Source: CAZSVE01 sp964610175 (lineage in GTDB: Bacteria > Pseudomonadota > Gammaproteobacteria > HK1). Taken from it: 49,448 bases of DNA. Positions 34,428 through 43,648 of the stretch are shown piece after piece. Each line of letters starts with the position of its first letter. Within the stretch, counting starts at the first letter, position 1. The notes under the pieces are model-generated. The model had not been told where the DNA came from. It was given only the letters and a program-made list of their open reading frames with translations, and did not search any database. A program made the translations under genes and the position numbers. The stretch lies in assembly GCA_964610175.1 (NCBI GenBank), contig CAZSVE010000014.1:1-49448 (forward strand), given 5' to 3'.

Positions 34428-36845
34428 ATGTCTCTATCAGAAAAAAATAATCCCATCGAATCGGTGATGGATCCCGGCGATATTGCCTGCCTCGAGGCAC
34501 TTAGCCGGAAGGTGCATTGGCTTTCGGCCTGGATCGTTCATCATGCGAATCATCTTCGTCCCAAGCGGGATGGCTTGAAGGTTGGCGGACACCAGGCATC
34601 CAGCGCTTCTCTTATCGCCATAATGAGCGCCCTTTATTTTCATGTGTTGACGCCCCGGGATCGGGTGGCCGTGAAACCCCATGCGAGCCCCGCCTTCCAC
34701 GCCATTCAGTATCTCTTGGGGAATCAGACCAAAGAGCAGCTCCAGAAATTTCGGGCACTGGGCGGTGCTCAGTCCTATCCGTCGCGCACCAAGGATATCG
34801 ATGATGTGGATTTTTCCACGGGATCGGTCGGTCTTGGGGTCGCGGTGACGGTTTTTGCCTCTCTTGCCCAAGACTATTTGCTTGCGCGGGGTTGGTTGGC
34901 CGAGAAGGATAAAGGCCGAATCATCGCGCTTCTCGGTGATGCCGAGCTGGATGAGGGGAATATCTATGAGGCGCTCATCGAAGGTTACAAGCAGGATCTC
35001 CGCAATACCTGGTGGATCATCGATTACAACCGCCAGAGCCTGGATGCCGTTACGCCGGATCGGATGTTCGGGCGCTTCGAGGATATCTTTCGCACCTCGG
35101 GTTGGAATGTGACCATCATCAAGTATGGGAAGCAGCAGGAAAGGGCCTTTGCCCGACCTGGAGGAGAGGCATTGCGCCAGTGGATCGATGATTGCCCCAA
35201 TTCCCTGTACTCCGCCCTTACCTTCAAGGGCGGGTCGGCTTGGCGGGAACGACTGCGCAAGGACAAGGGGCATGTTCCTGGTTTTACGGAACTTCTCGAT
35301 TCCTATGACGATGATGCGCTCCACGCCTTGATGATCAACCTGGGTGGACATGATCTGGAGAGGTTGTTGGAGACATTCTCCTCGGTGGACGACGAAAAGC
35401 CCCATTGTTTCATCGCCTATACCACCAAGGGCATCGGTATGCCGTTCCAGGGACACAAGGATAATCACGCGGGGCTCATGAGCGAGGAGCAGATGGCCGA
35501 GTATCGAAGGCGCATGGGGGTCCCCGAAGGAAAGGAATGGGAGCCGTTCGCGGGAATGGAGGAGATGCGCCCGATGCTCGAGGGTTTTCTCGCCAGGGTG
35601 CCATTGAAGTCTTCCTATGAGAAGGAGTCCGATTGGTTCGGAAACGGCCCTGGAAAATCCACCAGCCGCCGCCGTCACGAGTCGCCCAGGATAGCGGTGC
35701 CGGAGGCCGAGGAATTGCCCGTGGTGCGTGGCGATCTCCAGGCGACGCAGGTTGCCTTCGGGAGGATGCTGCGCTATCTCGGGCGCGGAGAGACTCCATT
35801 GGCCGATCGTATCGTTACCACATCGCCCGATGTGACCGTTACGACCAATCTGAGCGGTTGGGTAAATCATCGAGGCGTCTTTCACCGGCGGACGCGAGAG
35901 GATGTTTTTCATCAACAAAACATCGTGTCCATGCAAAAGTGGGAGATGTCCGCCAGCGGTCAACACTGGGAGCTCGGCATCGCTGAAAATAATCTGTTCT
36001 TGGTGCTGGCCGCGCTTGGTCTTACCGATACCCTGTTCGGACAACGCCTGTTGCCCATCGGGACGCTCTATGATCCCTTTATCGCCCGTGGGCTCGATTC
36101 TCTGAACTATGCCTGTTATCAGGATGCGCGCTTTATTCTGGTCGGGACCCCGAGTGGCGTGACGCTTGCCCCGGAAGGCGGTGCTCACCAATCCACCTAT
36201 ACGCCACTAATCGGTATGGGCCAGAACAAGCTGCTGTATTTCGAGCCTGCCTATGCCGATGAACTCGCCGAAATTCTGCGTTGGGCATTGGCGTACATTC
36301 AGGAGGAGAACGGCTGTTCGGTGTACATCCGTCTTTCTACGCGCGCCATTCCCCAGGCCCTTCCCCCCAAGACGCCCCTGTGGCGCAAGGAGTTGTTGCG
36401 AGGCGGCTATTGGCAACGTCCGCCCGCGCAAGGGGCGTCTATCGCCATCGTCTACGCCGGCGTCGTTGCCCCGGAGGCGTGGGCCGCCTTCGAACGGCTT
36501 ACCGAAGAGGTGCCCGATGCCGGTCTCCTTGCCGTGGTATCTCCCGACCGCCTGCATACCGACTGGGCGAAAAGCCTGCGCGCGCGGCCGATCCATGGCC
36601 CCGGCTTGCGATCACATATCGAGCGTCTGCTGCGCCCCCTGGCCCCCGATGCCACCCTGGTAACCGTTCTGGATGGTGCGCCGGAAACCCTGTCCTGGCT
36701 TGGTTCCGTGTGTGGACATCGCGTGATTCCCCTGGGCGTGGATCGATTCGGACAATCCGGGGATATCGATAGTCTGTATGGGGTCTATGGCATCGATACC
36801 GCATCTATCCTTGCTGCCTGTGGGACGGCGCGCGGGAAGAGATGA
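34428..36845 (+). CDS. Pyruvate dehydrogenase E1/transketolase-like ThDP enzyme
   Basis: Thiamine-diphosphate enzyme of the homodimeric AceE/transketolase superfamily. ATG 34428 is chosen because GGAA precedes it and the family resemblance begins at DPGDIACLEALSRKVHWLSAW; the open frame reaches back to 34314 through family B sequence. The 805-residue product has GGHQASSASL, KPHASPAFHAIQYLLG, FSTGSVGLGVA, the ThDP motif LLGDAELDEGN ... IDYNRQSLD, a pyrimidine-binding domain (GIAENNLFLVLAALG) and a transketolase C-terminal domain. No E2 or E3 gene is adjacent, unlike most aceE loci. Most likely decarboxylates pyruvate or another 2-oxoacid; a transketolase-type reaction cannot be excluded. Confidence 0.82.
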   Translation: MSLSEKNNPIESVMDPGDIACLEALSRKVHWLSAWIVHHANHLRPKRDGLKVGGHQASSASLIAIMSALYFHVLTPRDRVAVKPHASPAFHAIQYLLGNQTKEQLQKFRALGGAQSYPSRTKDIDDVDFSTGSVGLGVAVTVFASLAQDYLLARGWLAEKDKGRIIALLGDAELDEGNIYEALIEGYKQDLRNTWWIIDYNRQSLDAVTPDRMFGRFEDIFRTSGWNVTIIKYGKQQERAFARPGGEALRQWIDDCPNSLYSALTFKGGSAWRERLRKDKGHVPGFTELLDSYDDDALHALMINLGGHDLERLLETFSSVDDEKPHCFIAYTTKGIGMPFQGHKDNHAGLMSEEQMAEYRRRMGVPEGKEWEPFAGMEEMRPMLEGFLARVPLKSSYEKESDWFGNGPGKSTSRRRHESPRIAVPEAEELPVVRGDLQATQVAFGRMLRYLGRGETPLADRIVTTSPDVTVTTNLSGWVNHRGVFHRRTREDVFHQQNIVSMQKWEMSASGQHWELGIAENNLFLVLAALGLTDTLFGQRLLPIGTLYDPFIARGLDSLNYACYQDARFILVGTPSGVTLAPEGGAHQSTYTPLIGMGQNKLLYFEPAYADELAEILRWALAYIQEENGCSVYIRLSTRAIPQALPPKTPLWRKELLRGGYWQRPPAQGASIAIVYAGVVAPEAWAAFERLTEEVPDAGLLAVVSPDRLHTDWAKSLRARPIHGPGLRSHIERLLRPLAPDATLVTVLDGAPETLSWLGSVCGHRVIPLGVDRFGQSGDIDSLYGVYGIDTASILAACGTARGKR

Positions 36846-36973
36846 TGATGAAGCGGACCGTGGCCGTGACGAAATGCTTCTTTTTCGGATAAATTTCCGA
36901 TATTCGTTCATCATCGGGAAACGCTGGATGGAAGTGTCGAAGTGTCCCGGTTTTTGGGGTGCCCCCACTGTCC

Positions 36974-37076
36974 AGTGAAGCTTCGCCTCGATCCGATGAA
37001 GCGTGATTCGGTATTCGTAGAGAGAATAGACGTTCTGTAAAACTCATCAGCGGAGCTGAGTGGGAAATAAACGAAA
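36974..37076 (+). repeat. Family A element, copy 11
   Basis: Forward: AGTGAAGCTTCGCCTCGATC at the left, GAGTGGGAAATAAACGAAA at the right. Lies directly upstream of the livH-like gene. Confidence 0.8.
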
Positions 37077-37126
37077 TATTCGGCGCGATCCGATCCATCG
37101 CATCCCTTTACACCTGGAATGAATCC

Positions 37127-38125
37127 ATGAGCATCGAACTGCTTAACTTTATCGAAACCGTCCTCAACGGCCTGATGACCGGCATCATGTATTCCCTTGT
37201 CGCCTTGGGGTTCGTGATGATCTTCAAGGCGTCCGGCATTTTCAATTTTGCCCAGGGGGTGCTGGCACTTTTCGCGGCGCTGACTCTGGTCGGGTTTCAG
37301 ACGGGACAAGTACCCTTTTCCCATCTCATCAATGCGCTATTCGGCACGAATATTCACCATTGGGGGCCCATGCCGACATTCCTCGCCATCATTGCCACGC
37401 TTTTGGTCATGGTGGCACTGGCCTGGGTGATCGAACGTTTCGTGCTCCGGCATCTGGTGAACCAGGAACCCATTATTCTCTTCATGGCCACCATCGGCCT
37501 TGCCTATGTGCTGGAGGGTTTCGGGGACCTTATGTGGGGTTCCGACGTAAAGATGCTGGATGTCGGATTACCGGTCGGTGCTTCCATCGATCTCGAAGAG
37601 ATGACGCGCGCTTGGGCGGTGGAAGGCAGTAATTACATGGGTATGTATTTGGACGTATTGGATATTTCGGCCGCGGTGGTGGCGGTGGTTCTGGTCACCG
37701 TTCTGACCATCTTCAGCCAATATACCCGCACCGGCCGGGCACTCCGCGCGGTGGCCGATGACCATCAGGCCGCATTGTCGGTGGGTATTTCCCTGCGCAG
37801 CATTTGGGTCATGGTGTGGTCTATTGCCGGATTCATCGCGTTGGTGGCCGGTATCATGTGGGGATCCAAGTCCGGTGTGCAGTTTTCCCTTTCCCTGATT
37901 GCGCTCAAGGCCTTGCCGGTATTGATTCTTGGAGGCTTTACGTCCATCCCCGGGGCGATCGTCGGTGGGCTCATCATCGGCGTTGGCGAAAAGGTCGCCG
38001 AGATCTATCTTGGTCCCTATGTCGGAGGGGCTATCGAGAATTGGTTTGCCTATATGCTTGCCCTGGTGTTCCTGCTGCTTCGGCCTCAGGGTCTCTTCGG
38101 CGAGAAGATCATCGAGCGGGTATGA
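37127..38125 (+). CDS. livH: Branched-chain amino acid ABC transporter permease, LivH-type
   Basis: Membrane component of a HAAT-family importer (branched-chain amino acids, urea or amides). The 332-residue protein has about eight membrane segments and the LivH signatures GLMTGIMYSLVALGFVMIFKASGIFNFAQG at the N-terminus (read in parts), FSQYTRTGRALRAVADD, the cytoplasmic coupling region, and LGGFTSIPGAIVGGLIIG. A complete importer also needs LivM, two ATPases and a binding protein; none is here, since a family A element and hemH follow. The gene is intact, so partners may be elsewhere. Confidence 0.9.
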   Translation: MSIELLNFIETVLNGLMTGIMYSLVALGFVMIFKASGIFNFAQGVLALFAALTLVGFQTGQVPFSHLINALFGTNIHHWGPMPTFLAIIATLLVMVALAWVIERFVLRHLVNQEPIILFMATIGLAYVLEGFGDLMWGSDVKMLDVGLPVGASIDLEEMTRAWAVEGSNYMGMYLDVLDISAAVVAVVLVTVLTIFSQYTRTGRALRAVADDHQAALSVGISLRSIWVMVWSIAGFIALVAGIMWGSKSGVQFSLSLIALKALPVLILGGFTSIPGAIVGGLIIGVGEKVAEIYLGPYVGGAIENWFAYMLALVFLLLRPQGLFGEKIIERV

Positions 38126-38180
38126 ATCAAGCGGAGATAAAAAGGGGCCAGACAGGGCCGACACGGGAAGATGGGCATAG

Positions 38181-38290
38181 CTAGCGAAGCTTCGCCTCAA
38201 ACCGATAAAGCATGATTTAGTATTGGTAGAGCAAAATTACTGTTTTGTAAAACTTGGCTCATTTGTGAAGCTGAGCGGGAAATCAATCAA
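38181..38290 (+). repeat. Family A element, copy 12
   Basis: Forward: CTAGCGAAGCTTCGCCTCAA at the left, GAGCGGGAAATCAATCAATC at the right. Its right end touches the hemH stop codon (38291-38293), so it forms the hemH 3' untranslated region. Confidence 0.85.
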
Positions 38291-39313
38291 TCAATCGTTG
38301 CCGCCCAGCCAGTCGCGAGCATGGGAGCGCACCACATCGGCAAGCGCCTTTATGTGTTCCGGTCGATCATTCAATCCATGAATGTAGTGAAATAATCCCC
38401 CCCCCGCGGCAAGGAAGGTCTCCCGGGCGCGTATCTCGATTTCCTCCAGCGTCTCGACGCAATCGGCCGAAAAACCGGGGCAGATCACATGAACGCTGGC
38501 CACGCCGGTATTTCCCCATTCCTGCAGCAATTCGTCGGTATGTGGCGCGAGCCATTCCTGTCTCCCGACGCGCGATTGAAACGAAACCATCCACTTTTCA
38601 TCATCGAGCCCCAACCTTTCGGCGACCCGACGAGCTGTCGTTTGGCACTCCGCATGATACGGATCGCCACTTTCCACATAACGTTTGGGAAGCCCATGAA
38701 ACGAGAACAATAGGCGATCGGGCGGGGAACGTTCCTCCCAGGTCAGGCGAATGCTTCGGCATAGTGTCCGAATGTATCCCTCGTCATCATGGTAGCCATT
38801 GATGAATCGTAGCGTCGGCAGCCAACGCCAGGTTTTTAGTTCTTTGGTGACGATGTCGAAGGTGGATGCTGTCGTGGAGGCGGAATATTGCGGATACAGG
38901 GGTAGCACCAACAATCGCCGAATGCCATCGGTCCGCAACTGTTCCATGGCTTCCCGAAGAGAGGGTTCTCCATAACGCATCCCAAGTACCACTCGAACAG
39001 GTACGGGGCATTGTTCGTCGAGTGTTTTCCGCAGAGCCGACACCTGCCGTTTCGAGATCACCAATAGCGGCGATCCCTCCTGCGTCCAGATGCTGCGGTA
39101 GAGTTGCGCGCTTTTGCCGGGACGAACGCGGAGGATGATGCCGTGCAGGATCGGCCACCAGAGAAACCCAGGCATATCGACTACTCGTCGATCCCATAGA
39201 AATTGGGCCAGATACTTACGAACGGCGCTACGGGTCGGTGCCGCCGGCGTGCCGAGATTCGTAATCAGTATCCCGACGGGATCGGCGATTGCATGATGTG
39301 GGCTGTCGGACAT
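38291..39313 (-). CDS. hemH: Ferrochelatase
   Basis: Inserts Fe2+ into protoporphyrin IX, the last step of protoheme synthesis; membrane-associated. The 340-residue protein has ILITNLGTPAAPT, GMRYGEPSL, LPLYPQYSASTTAS, the catalytic His206 in LLFSFHGLPKRY, and CPGFSADCVETLEEI with the conserved acidic residues (Glu287, Glu290/291). Canonical bacterial length. No iron-sulfur C-terminal extension. Confidence 0.97.
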   Translation of the reverse strand: MSDSPHHAIADPVGILITNLGTPAAPTRSAVRKYLAQFLWDRRVVDMPGFLWWPILHGIILRVRPGKSAQLYRSIWTQEGSPLLVISKRQVSALRKTLDEQCPVPVRVVLGMRYGEPSLREAMEQLRTDGIRRLLVLPLYPQYSASTTASTFDIVTKELKTWRWLPTLRFINGYHDDEGYIRTLCRSIRLTWEERSPPDRLLFSFHGLPKRYVESGDPYHAECQTTARRVAERLGLDDEKWMVSFQSRVGRQEWLAPHTDELLQEWGNTGVASVHVICPGFSADCVETLEEIEIRARETFLAAGGGLFHYIHGLNDRPEHIKALADVVRSHARDWLGGND

Positions 39314-39450
39314 AGGGGTGGTATTTCATGTAAAGGTTTTCGGGTGCGCTCGGAGGCCATGCCAGGAAATAGCCCCGAGAGGGATAGGTTCATAGGCCCG
39401 AACGAGAGGATTGTGCTCGAGCGGATATCGTGGGTGATGCGACGCGTATT

Positions 39451-39562
39451 TTTGTTTATTTCTCCCTTATCTTCGCGGATTATCAAGCTTTACTACAAAA
39501 GCGCTGGTTTTGCTCTACTACGACCAAATCACGCTTCATCGGCTCGAAGCGAAGCTTCGCTG
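39451..39562 (-). repeat. Family A element, copy 13
   Basis: Reverse: TTTGTTTATTTCTCCCTTAT at the left, GGCTCGAAGCGAAGCTTCGC at the right. Confidence 0.8.
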
Positions 39563-39603
39563 GGTCTCCCATCCGGGCGTATCCAGGGTTTATGGGATAG
39601 GGT

Positions 39604-40182
39604 TCATGGGATTGGGAAGGGTGCGTGGCGAGAGGCTCGATCTCCCATTACGGTGATTCTGGTCGGTACATTATGTTCCGTATCGCCTTGTTTTACGGTA
39701 ACGACGATATCCCAAACGCCTTTCAAGGGGAAGGTTGCCTTGGCAAGGTACCAGGGGGCACCGGCCTCTGTCGTAGTCGAGGTTTTTGTCATGGATATGG
39801 AAAAATCGCCCATGATGTCCGATGGACGGTAGGCGTGTAAGGTAACTGCGTCCGCGTCGATGGGTTCCCCGGTTTTCTTGGTGGCCGTGAAACGGAACGT
39901 TGTGGGTTGCCCGATTGCGATTCGTGGCGGTACATCTATCTGTAGTGATAGGTTTCGGTTGCGTGTCTGGCGGGTAAGGACGGTCTCCTCGTAGTTTTGT
40001 CCTCGCTCGTAGTAGTCTTCGACCACAAGTCCGGGGCTGCTGTCTATGGCCAGGTAGATCATACCTGCGTTGACCGAGAGGATGACGAATACGATGGCGG
40101 ACCAGGTTATCACCCATGGGTTGCGCCATATAGGGCGTGGAGTCGCCGAACGCATTTCCGTTGCCGATGATTTATTTTTCAT
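39604..40182 (-). CDS. ccoH: FixH/CcoH-like cbb3 oxidase assembly protein
   Basis: FixH-family protein needed for assembly or stability of cbb3 cytochrome oxidase. Starting at ATG 40182 (10 nt after the ccoG stop) it has 192 residues: a short N-terminus, one membrane helix (about 22-44, VITWSAIVFVILSVNAGMIY), then VVEDYYERGQNYEETV and a beta-rich periplasmic domain (FRFTATKKTGEPIDADAV ... WYLAKATFPLKGVWDIVVTV). The open frame extends to 40272 but would overlap ccoG. Gene order ccoG-ccoH is usual. Confidence 0.88.
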   Translation of the reverse strand: MKNKSSATEMRSATPRPIWRNPWVITWSAIVFVILSVNAGMIYLAIDSSPGLVVEDYYERGQNYEETVLTRQTRNRNLSLQIDVPPRIAIGQPTTFRFTATKKTGEPIDADAVTLHAYRPSDIMGDFSISMTKTSTTTEAGAPWYLAKATFPLKGVWDIVVTVKQGDTEHNVPTRITVMGDRASRHAPFPIP

Positions 40183-40192
40183 GGGAACGCGG

Positions 40193-41641
40193 CTATGGTC
40201 GTACTGCTTTTTTGGGTCCGACGAAAATACTTTCCCGTTCGCTGGTGAACGCATTGGAAGCCAATATGCCATCGATGCGGAAGGTAATCCGACTGGATTC
40301 CGTATCGATATTTTTCCGCGGTACCCGCACGAAGACCATGGTCGGGGTTACCGTGCTGCCACGCGCGGTAATGGTTTTTTCGGTACCCGTCAACACGAGA
40401 CCTTCGGGGCCTGTCGCCGAGATTTGCACGTCGAGGTCGTGGGTCATCTTGTTGAGCACCTTGAGGGTATATTGATTCTGGATGGTACCGTCGCTTCGCG
40501 TCACATACATGGGTTGGCGCGCGCGTAGTACTTTGAGTTCGATGGTATCCAGGCTGGCGAGACCATATACGATTCCGGCTGCGGCAATCGATAAGATGGT
40601 GCCATAGATCCAGACCCGGGTTCGGTTCGATAACGGGATAGTAACCCCTGATTCTATTTCATCCAGAGAGGCATATCGGATCAGGTTACGGGATCGCCTG
40701 AGCTTGTCCATCACGGTATCACAGGCGTCGATACACAAGGCACACATCAAGCATCCTTCCTGTAATCCGGCACGGATATCGACCCCTGTCGGACAGGCAG
40801 TAACACAGAGTCGACAATCGATACAATCTCCTACCGGCGACCCCGAGGTCGCTTGGAGCTTTTTCTTGACGTGGCTGCGCGGCTCACCGCGCTGGCTGTC
40901 GTAGGTGGGAACCACGGTGTGTTTGTCCACCATGGCGGACTGGATGCGTGCATATGGACAGAGCCAAAGGCAGGTTTGTTCCCGCATGAATCCAGCTAAT
41001 GAATAGGTTCCAGCCGTAAAAACCGCAATGGTTATCCAGGCAACCGGAGATGCTTCCAGGGTAATGAGATCCGTCCACAACCGATATGCATCCGTAAACC
41101 AGGCAACGAAAGAAATACCGGTGAATACCGAGATCAACAGCCAAAGAAGGTGTTTCGTTGCCTTGATGCGGATTTTGTTTGCATCCCAGGGCGCTTTGTC
41201 CAGCTTGCGTCGCTTTTGAGGGTTGCCCTCCAGCTTGTCTTCGATCCAGGTAAAGAGATCCGTCCAAACCGTTTGGAAGCAGAAGAAACCGCACCAGACA
41301 CGCCCCGCGATTGCCGTCGCCACGGCGAGGAGCATGGCGAAAAACAAGAGGACCAGCGAGAGCAGCCAAAAATCTTGAGGGAGAATGGTGATACCGAATA
41401 AGTGGAATTGACGATTGGGGATATCCCATAGCACGGCCTGTCGATCGTCCCAACGCAGATAGGCACCGAAAAAAAAGATAAGCCAAATGGAACTGCTTAT
41501 CCATTTGATATTGCGCCATTTCCCAGGATTCCGTTTGGCGTGAATGGTTTCTTCCCCAATATTGATCTGTTGGTGGGCTACCTCCGTATACTCCTCGTAC
41601 GATGAGGGGGTGGGATCCTTGGTTTCACTGGTGTTACGCAC
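40193..41641 (-). CDS. ccoG: Cytochrome c oxidase accessory protein CcoG (FixG/RdxA)
   Basis: Membrane iron-sulfur protein that reduces copper for the CuB site of cbb3 oxidase. The 482-residue product has five or so membrane segments (starting about residue 47), the RVWCGFFCFQTVWTDLF segment, CLWLCPYARIQ, two ferredoxin clusters CIDCRLCVTACP and CLMCALCIDACD (the last lacks the usual Pro), and a C-terminal Ig-like periplasmic domain. It is cotranscribed with ccoH 10 nt downstream. The structural genes ccoNOQP and ccoI/ccoS are not in the window. Confidence 0.95.
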   Translation of the reverse strand: MRNTSETKDPTPSSYEEYTEVAHQQINIGEETIHAKRNPGKWRNIKWISSSIWLIFFFGAYLRWDDRQAVLWDIPNRQFHLFGITILPQDFWLLSLVLLFFAMLLAVATAIAGRVWCGFFCFQTVWTDLFTWIEDKLEGNPQKRRKLDKAPWDANKIRIKATKHLLWLLISVFTGISFVAWFTDAYRLWTDLITLEASPVAWITIAVFTAGTYSLAGFMREQTCLWLCPYARIQSAMVDKHTVVPTYDSQRGEPRSHVKKKLQATSGSPVGDCIDCRLCVTACPTGVDIRAGLQEGCLMCALCIDACDTVMDKLRRSRNLIRYASLDEIESGVTIPLSNRTRVWIYGTILSIAAAGIVYGLASLDTIELKVLRARQPMYVTRSDGTIQNQYTLKVLNKMTHDLDVQISATGPEGLVLTGTEKTITARGSTVTPTMVFVRVPRKNIDTESSRITFRIDGILASNAFTSERESIFVGPKKAVRP

Positions 41642-41677
41642 GGTAACTACCTCCGAATTACAATCGGCTAAAATGTT

Positions 41678-41787
41678 CTAGCGAAGTTTCGCCTCGAACC
41701 GACAAAGTATGAGTCGGCATTGGTAAAGCAAAACTGGCGTTTCGTAAAACTTGACTCATTTGCGAAGATGAGTGGGGGATAAGCAGA
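41678..41787 (+). repeat. Family A element, copy 14
   Basis: Forward: CTAGCGAAGTTTCGCCTCG at the left, GAGTGGGGGATAAGCAGAAT at the right. Confidence 0.85.
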
Positions 41788-42124
41788 ATATTCAGTCTCG
41801 GGGGACCGAAATGATAGATCGAGATACCCGTGATTCGAGGCGATAACGTCCGGTTCCACGAGCTGCCACGAAGGGATGTTATCGTATCGGTCCTGGAATC
41901 GGAAACCATTGACTACGAATGCAGCATTTATTCATTTGGAGTCTGCTTGCGGTCTTGCCATGGAATACGACGGGGATTTCGTATTCACGAAATACTCGAA
42001 GTCCTTCATGGGATTATTCCTGGTTCATGGATTCCCCGCAAAAAAGCCGGTGCAATTGTGAACGAGCCGCCTCCCCCATCACTGCTCCTCCCCCTTGGAT
42101 ATAAAGGGGATATTTCTAAGTTGC

Positions 42125-42240
42125 ACAAAGGGAACATTACTATTTAGGGTGCCGGAAAAGCTCCCGGGAAAAGCGGTGCGTGCGTCAGGACCCACCCCAC
42201 TTCAATCCTGGCGCGAAGCGCTAACATGTTCTGGGCTAAC
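42125..42240 (-). repeat. Repeat D copy with an 86-bp insert
   Basis: Ends ACAAAGGGAACATTACTA (42125-42142) and TTCTGGGCTAAC (42229-42240) are the reverse complements of adjacent segments at 48866-48897. Here they are separated by 86 bp of GC-rich sequence absent from the other copy. Confidence 0.7.
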
Positions 42241-42353
42241 AAAGTCGGTGTAAACAGTTGGTTTTTATACATAAATTATGATATATATATAAGCTTTGTT
42301 TCGCTTCCAGTGTTACTGGAAGTGAGAATTGGGATTTCCTGAGATGTATTTTT

Positions 42354-43322
42354 ATGGTAGTGAAAATGGAAAGAGTTATTAAAGTTGGAACCTTCGTCGG
42401 CCAGGGAACACTCGGTAGAGAGAGTGATTTCAAGGCCAAACACCCCTCCGTCGCCGCATTGTTCGAGGCGCTGAAGATCTCCAAGCCGACCATTGCGTTG
42501 CCGCAGATCTCGACCTATCGGGCATCCACGCTTCTAGCGGCTCATCTGGGCGTCGACTTCGATGTATTACTAGGCCATTCCGTCGGCGAATACTCGGCGT
42601 TGACAGCGGCGGGGATTATTCCTTCGTCCGATATCGGGTCGAGGATCATCAGCATACGACAGGACTTCATGGACACGGTGAGTGTGGGCAAAAGGCCCGC
42701 TGCCGCGATAACCCCCGCGAAAGATTCCACGGAAGATCCCGAAAATTTCATTCCCACGGTGGAGGAGTTCGCCGATCAACATGAGGGCATTTCCGTCGGA
42801 CTTTATAATAGTCCCACATGGATGGTATTGGTGGGTTCCGATGAAGCACTGGACGCTGCGCTCAAGCAGGAAAAATTGCCATTCGAGGCCAAGAGAGTCC
42901 CGTTGAAGGGGCCATTTCACTCTGCGGAACACTACGAAAGTATTGCCGAGGAGGGCTTTCGGGAGGCCTTGAAAAAGGAAATGAAAGACTGGAAGCTCCT
43001 CACGGAAGAGACACCCGCGATCTACTCCAATGTAACCGGACGGAAATATTCATCCCAGGAAGAGCTGCTCACCAATCTGGTCAAGCAAATCTATTCCCCG
43101 GTGATCTTCTTTCCAGCCATTCAGCGGATCTACAAAAGCGCGTGCGACATCGGCATGCAAATAGACTTCTTTGAAATCGGGCCTGGGAAGAGGTTTTTGG
43201 AGACATTGATTCGCCAGACCCTTGGCACCAGGGTAGGGTATCGGGTGATTCCCATCAACACCGAGGAACAAGCAAGCGCCTATCGGCAAGATCCAGAGGC
43301 GTATTTGGCATCGTTATTATAA
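42354..43322 (+). CDS. Stand-alone malonyl-CoA:ACP-type acyltransferase
   Basis: Acyltransferase of the FabD/polyketide AT family, loading an acyl group onto an acyl carrier protein. The 322-residue protein has the nucleophile elbow LLGHSVGEYSALTAAG (Ser76), catalytic His189 in KGPFHSAEH, and a FEIGPGKRFLETLIRQ C-terminus. The N-terminal GQGSQ motif reads VGQGTLG and is about 15 residues shorter than FabD. The FHS form around the histidine is closer to polyketide/polyunsaturated-lipid AT domains than to housekeeping FabD (PSHC). No fabH, fabG or acpP gene is adjacent; a decayed fatty-acyl-AMP ligase lies 0.5 kb further. Acyl substrate unknown. Confidence 0.8.
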   Translation: MVVKMERVIKVGTFVGQGTLGRESDFKAKHPSVAALFEALKISKPTIALPQISTYRASTLLAAHLGVDFDVLLGHSVGEYSALTAAGIIPSSDIGSRIISIRQDFMDTVSVGKRPAAAITPAKDSTEDPENFIPTVEEFADQHEGISVGLYNSPTWMVLVGSDEALDAALKQEKLPFEAKRVPLKGPFHSAEHYESIAEEGFREALKKEMKDWKLLTEETPAIYSNVTGRKYSSQEELLTNLVKQIYSPVIFFPAIQRIYKSACDIGMQIDFFEIGPGKRFLETLIRQTLGTRVGYRVIPINTEEQASAYRQDPEAYLASLL

Positions 43323-43426
43323 AAAATGGGTCTGCGGCACATTTTTCCATGCAAGGGCGTTGGCCACTTCGTAGGGTCAGCAGCAAAAGAACATTGGCGT
43401 TGGCGGTAATGCCGGGCAATCCTTCC

Positions 43427-43648
43427 TCATTGAATCCACTCGTAAATCTCTAGAGACTCGGGGGCACATCTGTGGCAACCATCGCCACAGGTGGTTCCTT
43501 CCGGTAGTTTCCGGACTTTCCCCTTGCGAACCCAGTGTTCCAACATCCCTCGAACGGCATCGGGTTCTATATCGAAATGATAGGCCATATCGATAATGGC
43601 TGCTTGACCGTTCGCACGCAAATATTCTCCAAGTTCACTCAAGATCAT
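43427..43648 (-). CDS. feoC: FeoC-like ferrous iron transport regulator
   Basis: A 73-residue winged-helix protein that accompanies FeoB. The helix-turn-helix covers residues 1-48 (MILSELGEYLRANGQAAI ... VRGMLEHWVRKGKV), followed by a loop with three cysteines (TTCGDGCHRCAPES) that could hold an iron-sulfur cluster, as in other FeoC proteins. It lies on the feoB strand but 1.04 kb downstream, separated by a decayed gene, whereas FeoC genes normally abut feoB. Confidence 0.82.
   Translation of the reverse strand: MILSELGEYLRANGQAAIIDMAYHFDIEPDAVRGMLEHWVRKGKVRKLPEGTTCGDGCHRCAPESLEIYEWIQ

Larger units (their letters stand above)
41642..42353. other. Intergenic stretch between ccoG and the acyltransferase gene
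   Basis: Contains family A copy 14 and the repeat D copy at 42125-42240. Frames at 41830-42147 are not convincing. An AT-rich run (TTATGATATATATATAAG, about 42276-42293) just upstream of the acyltransferase gene may hold its promoter. Confidence 0.5.
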
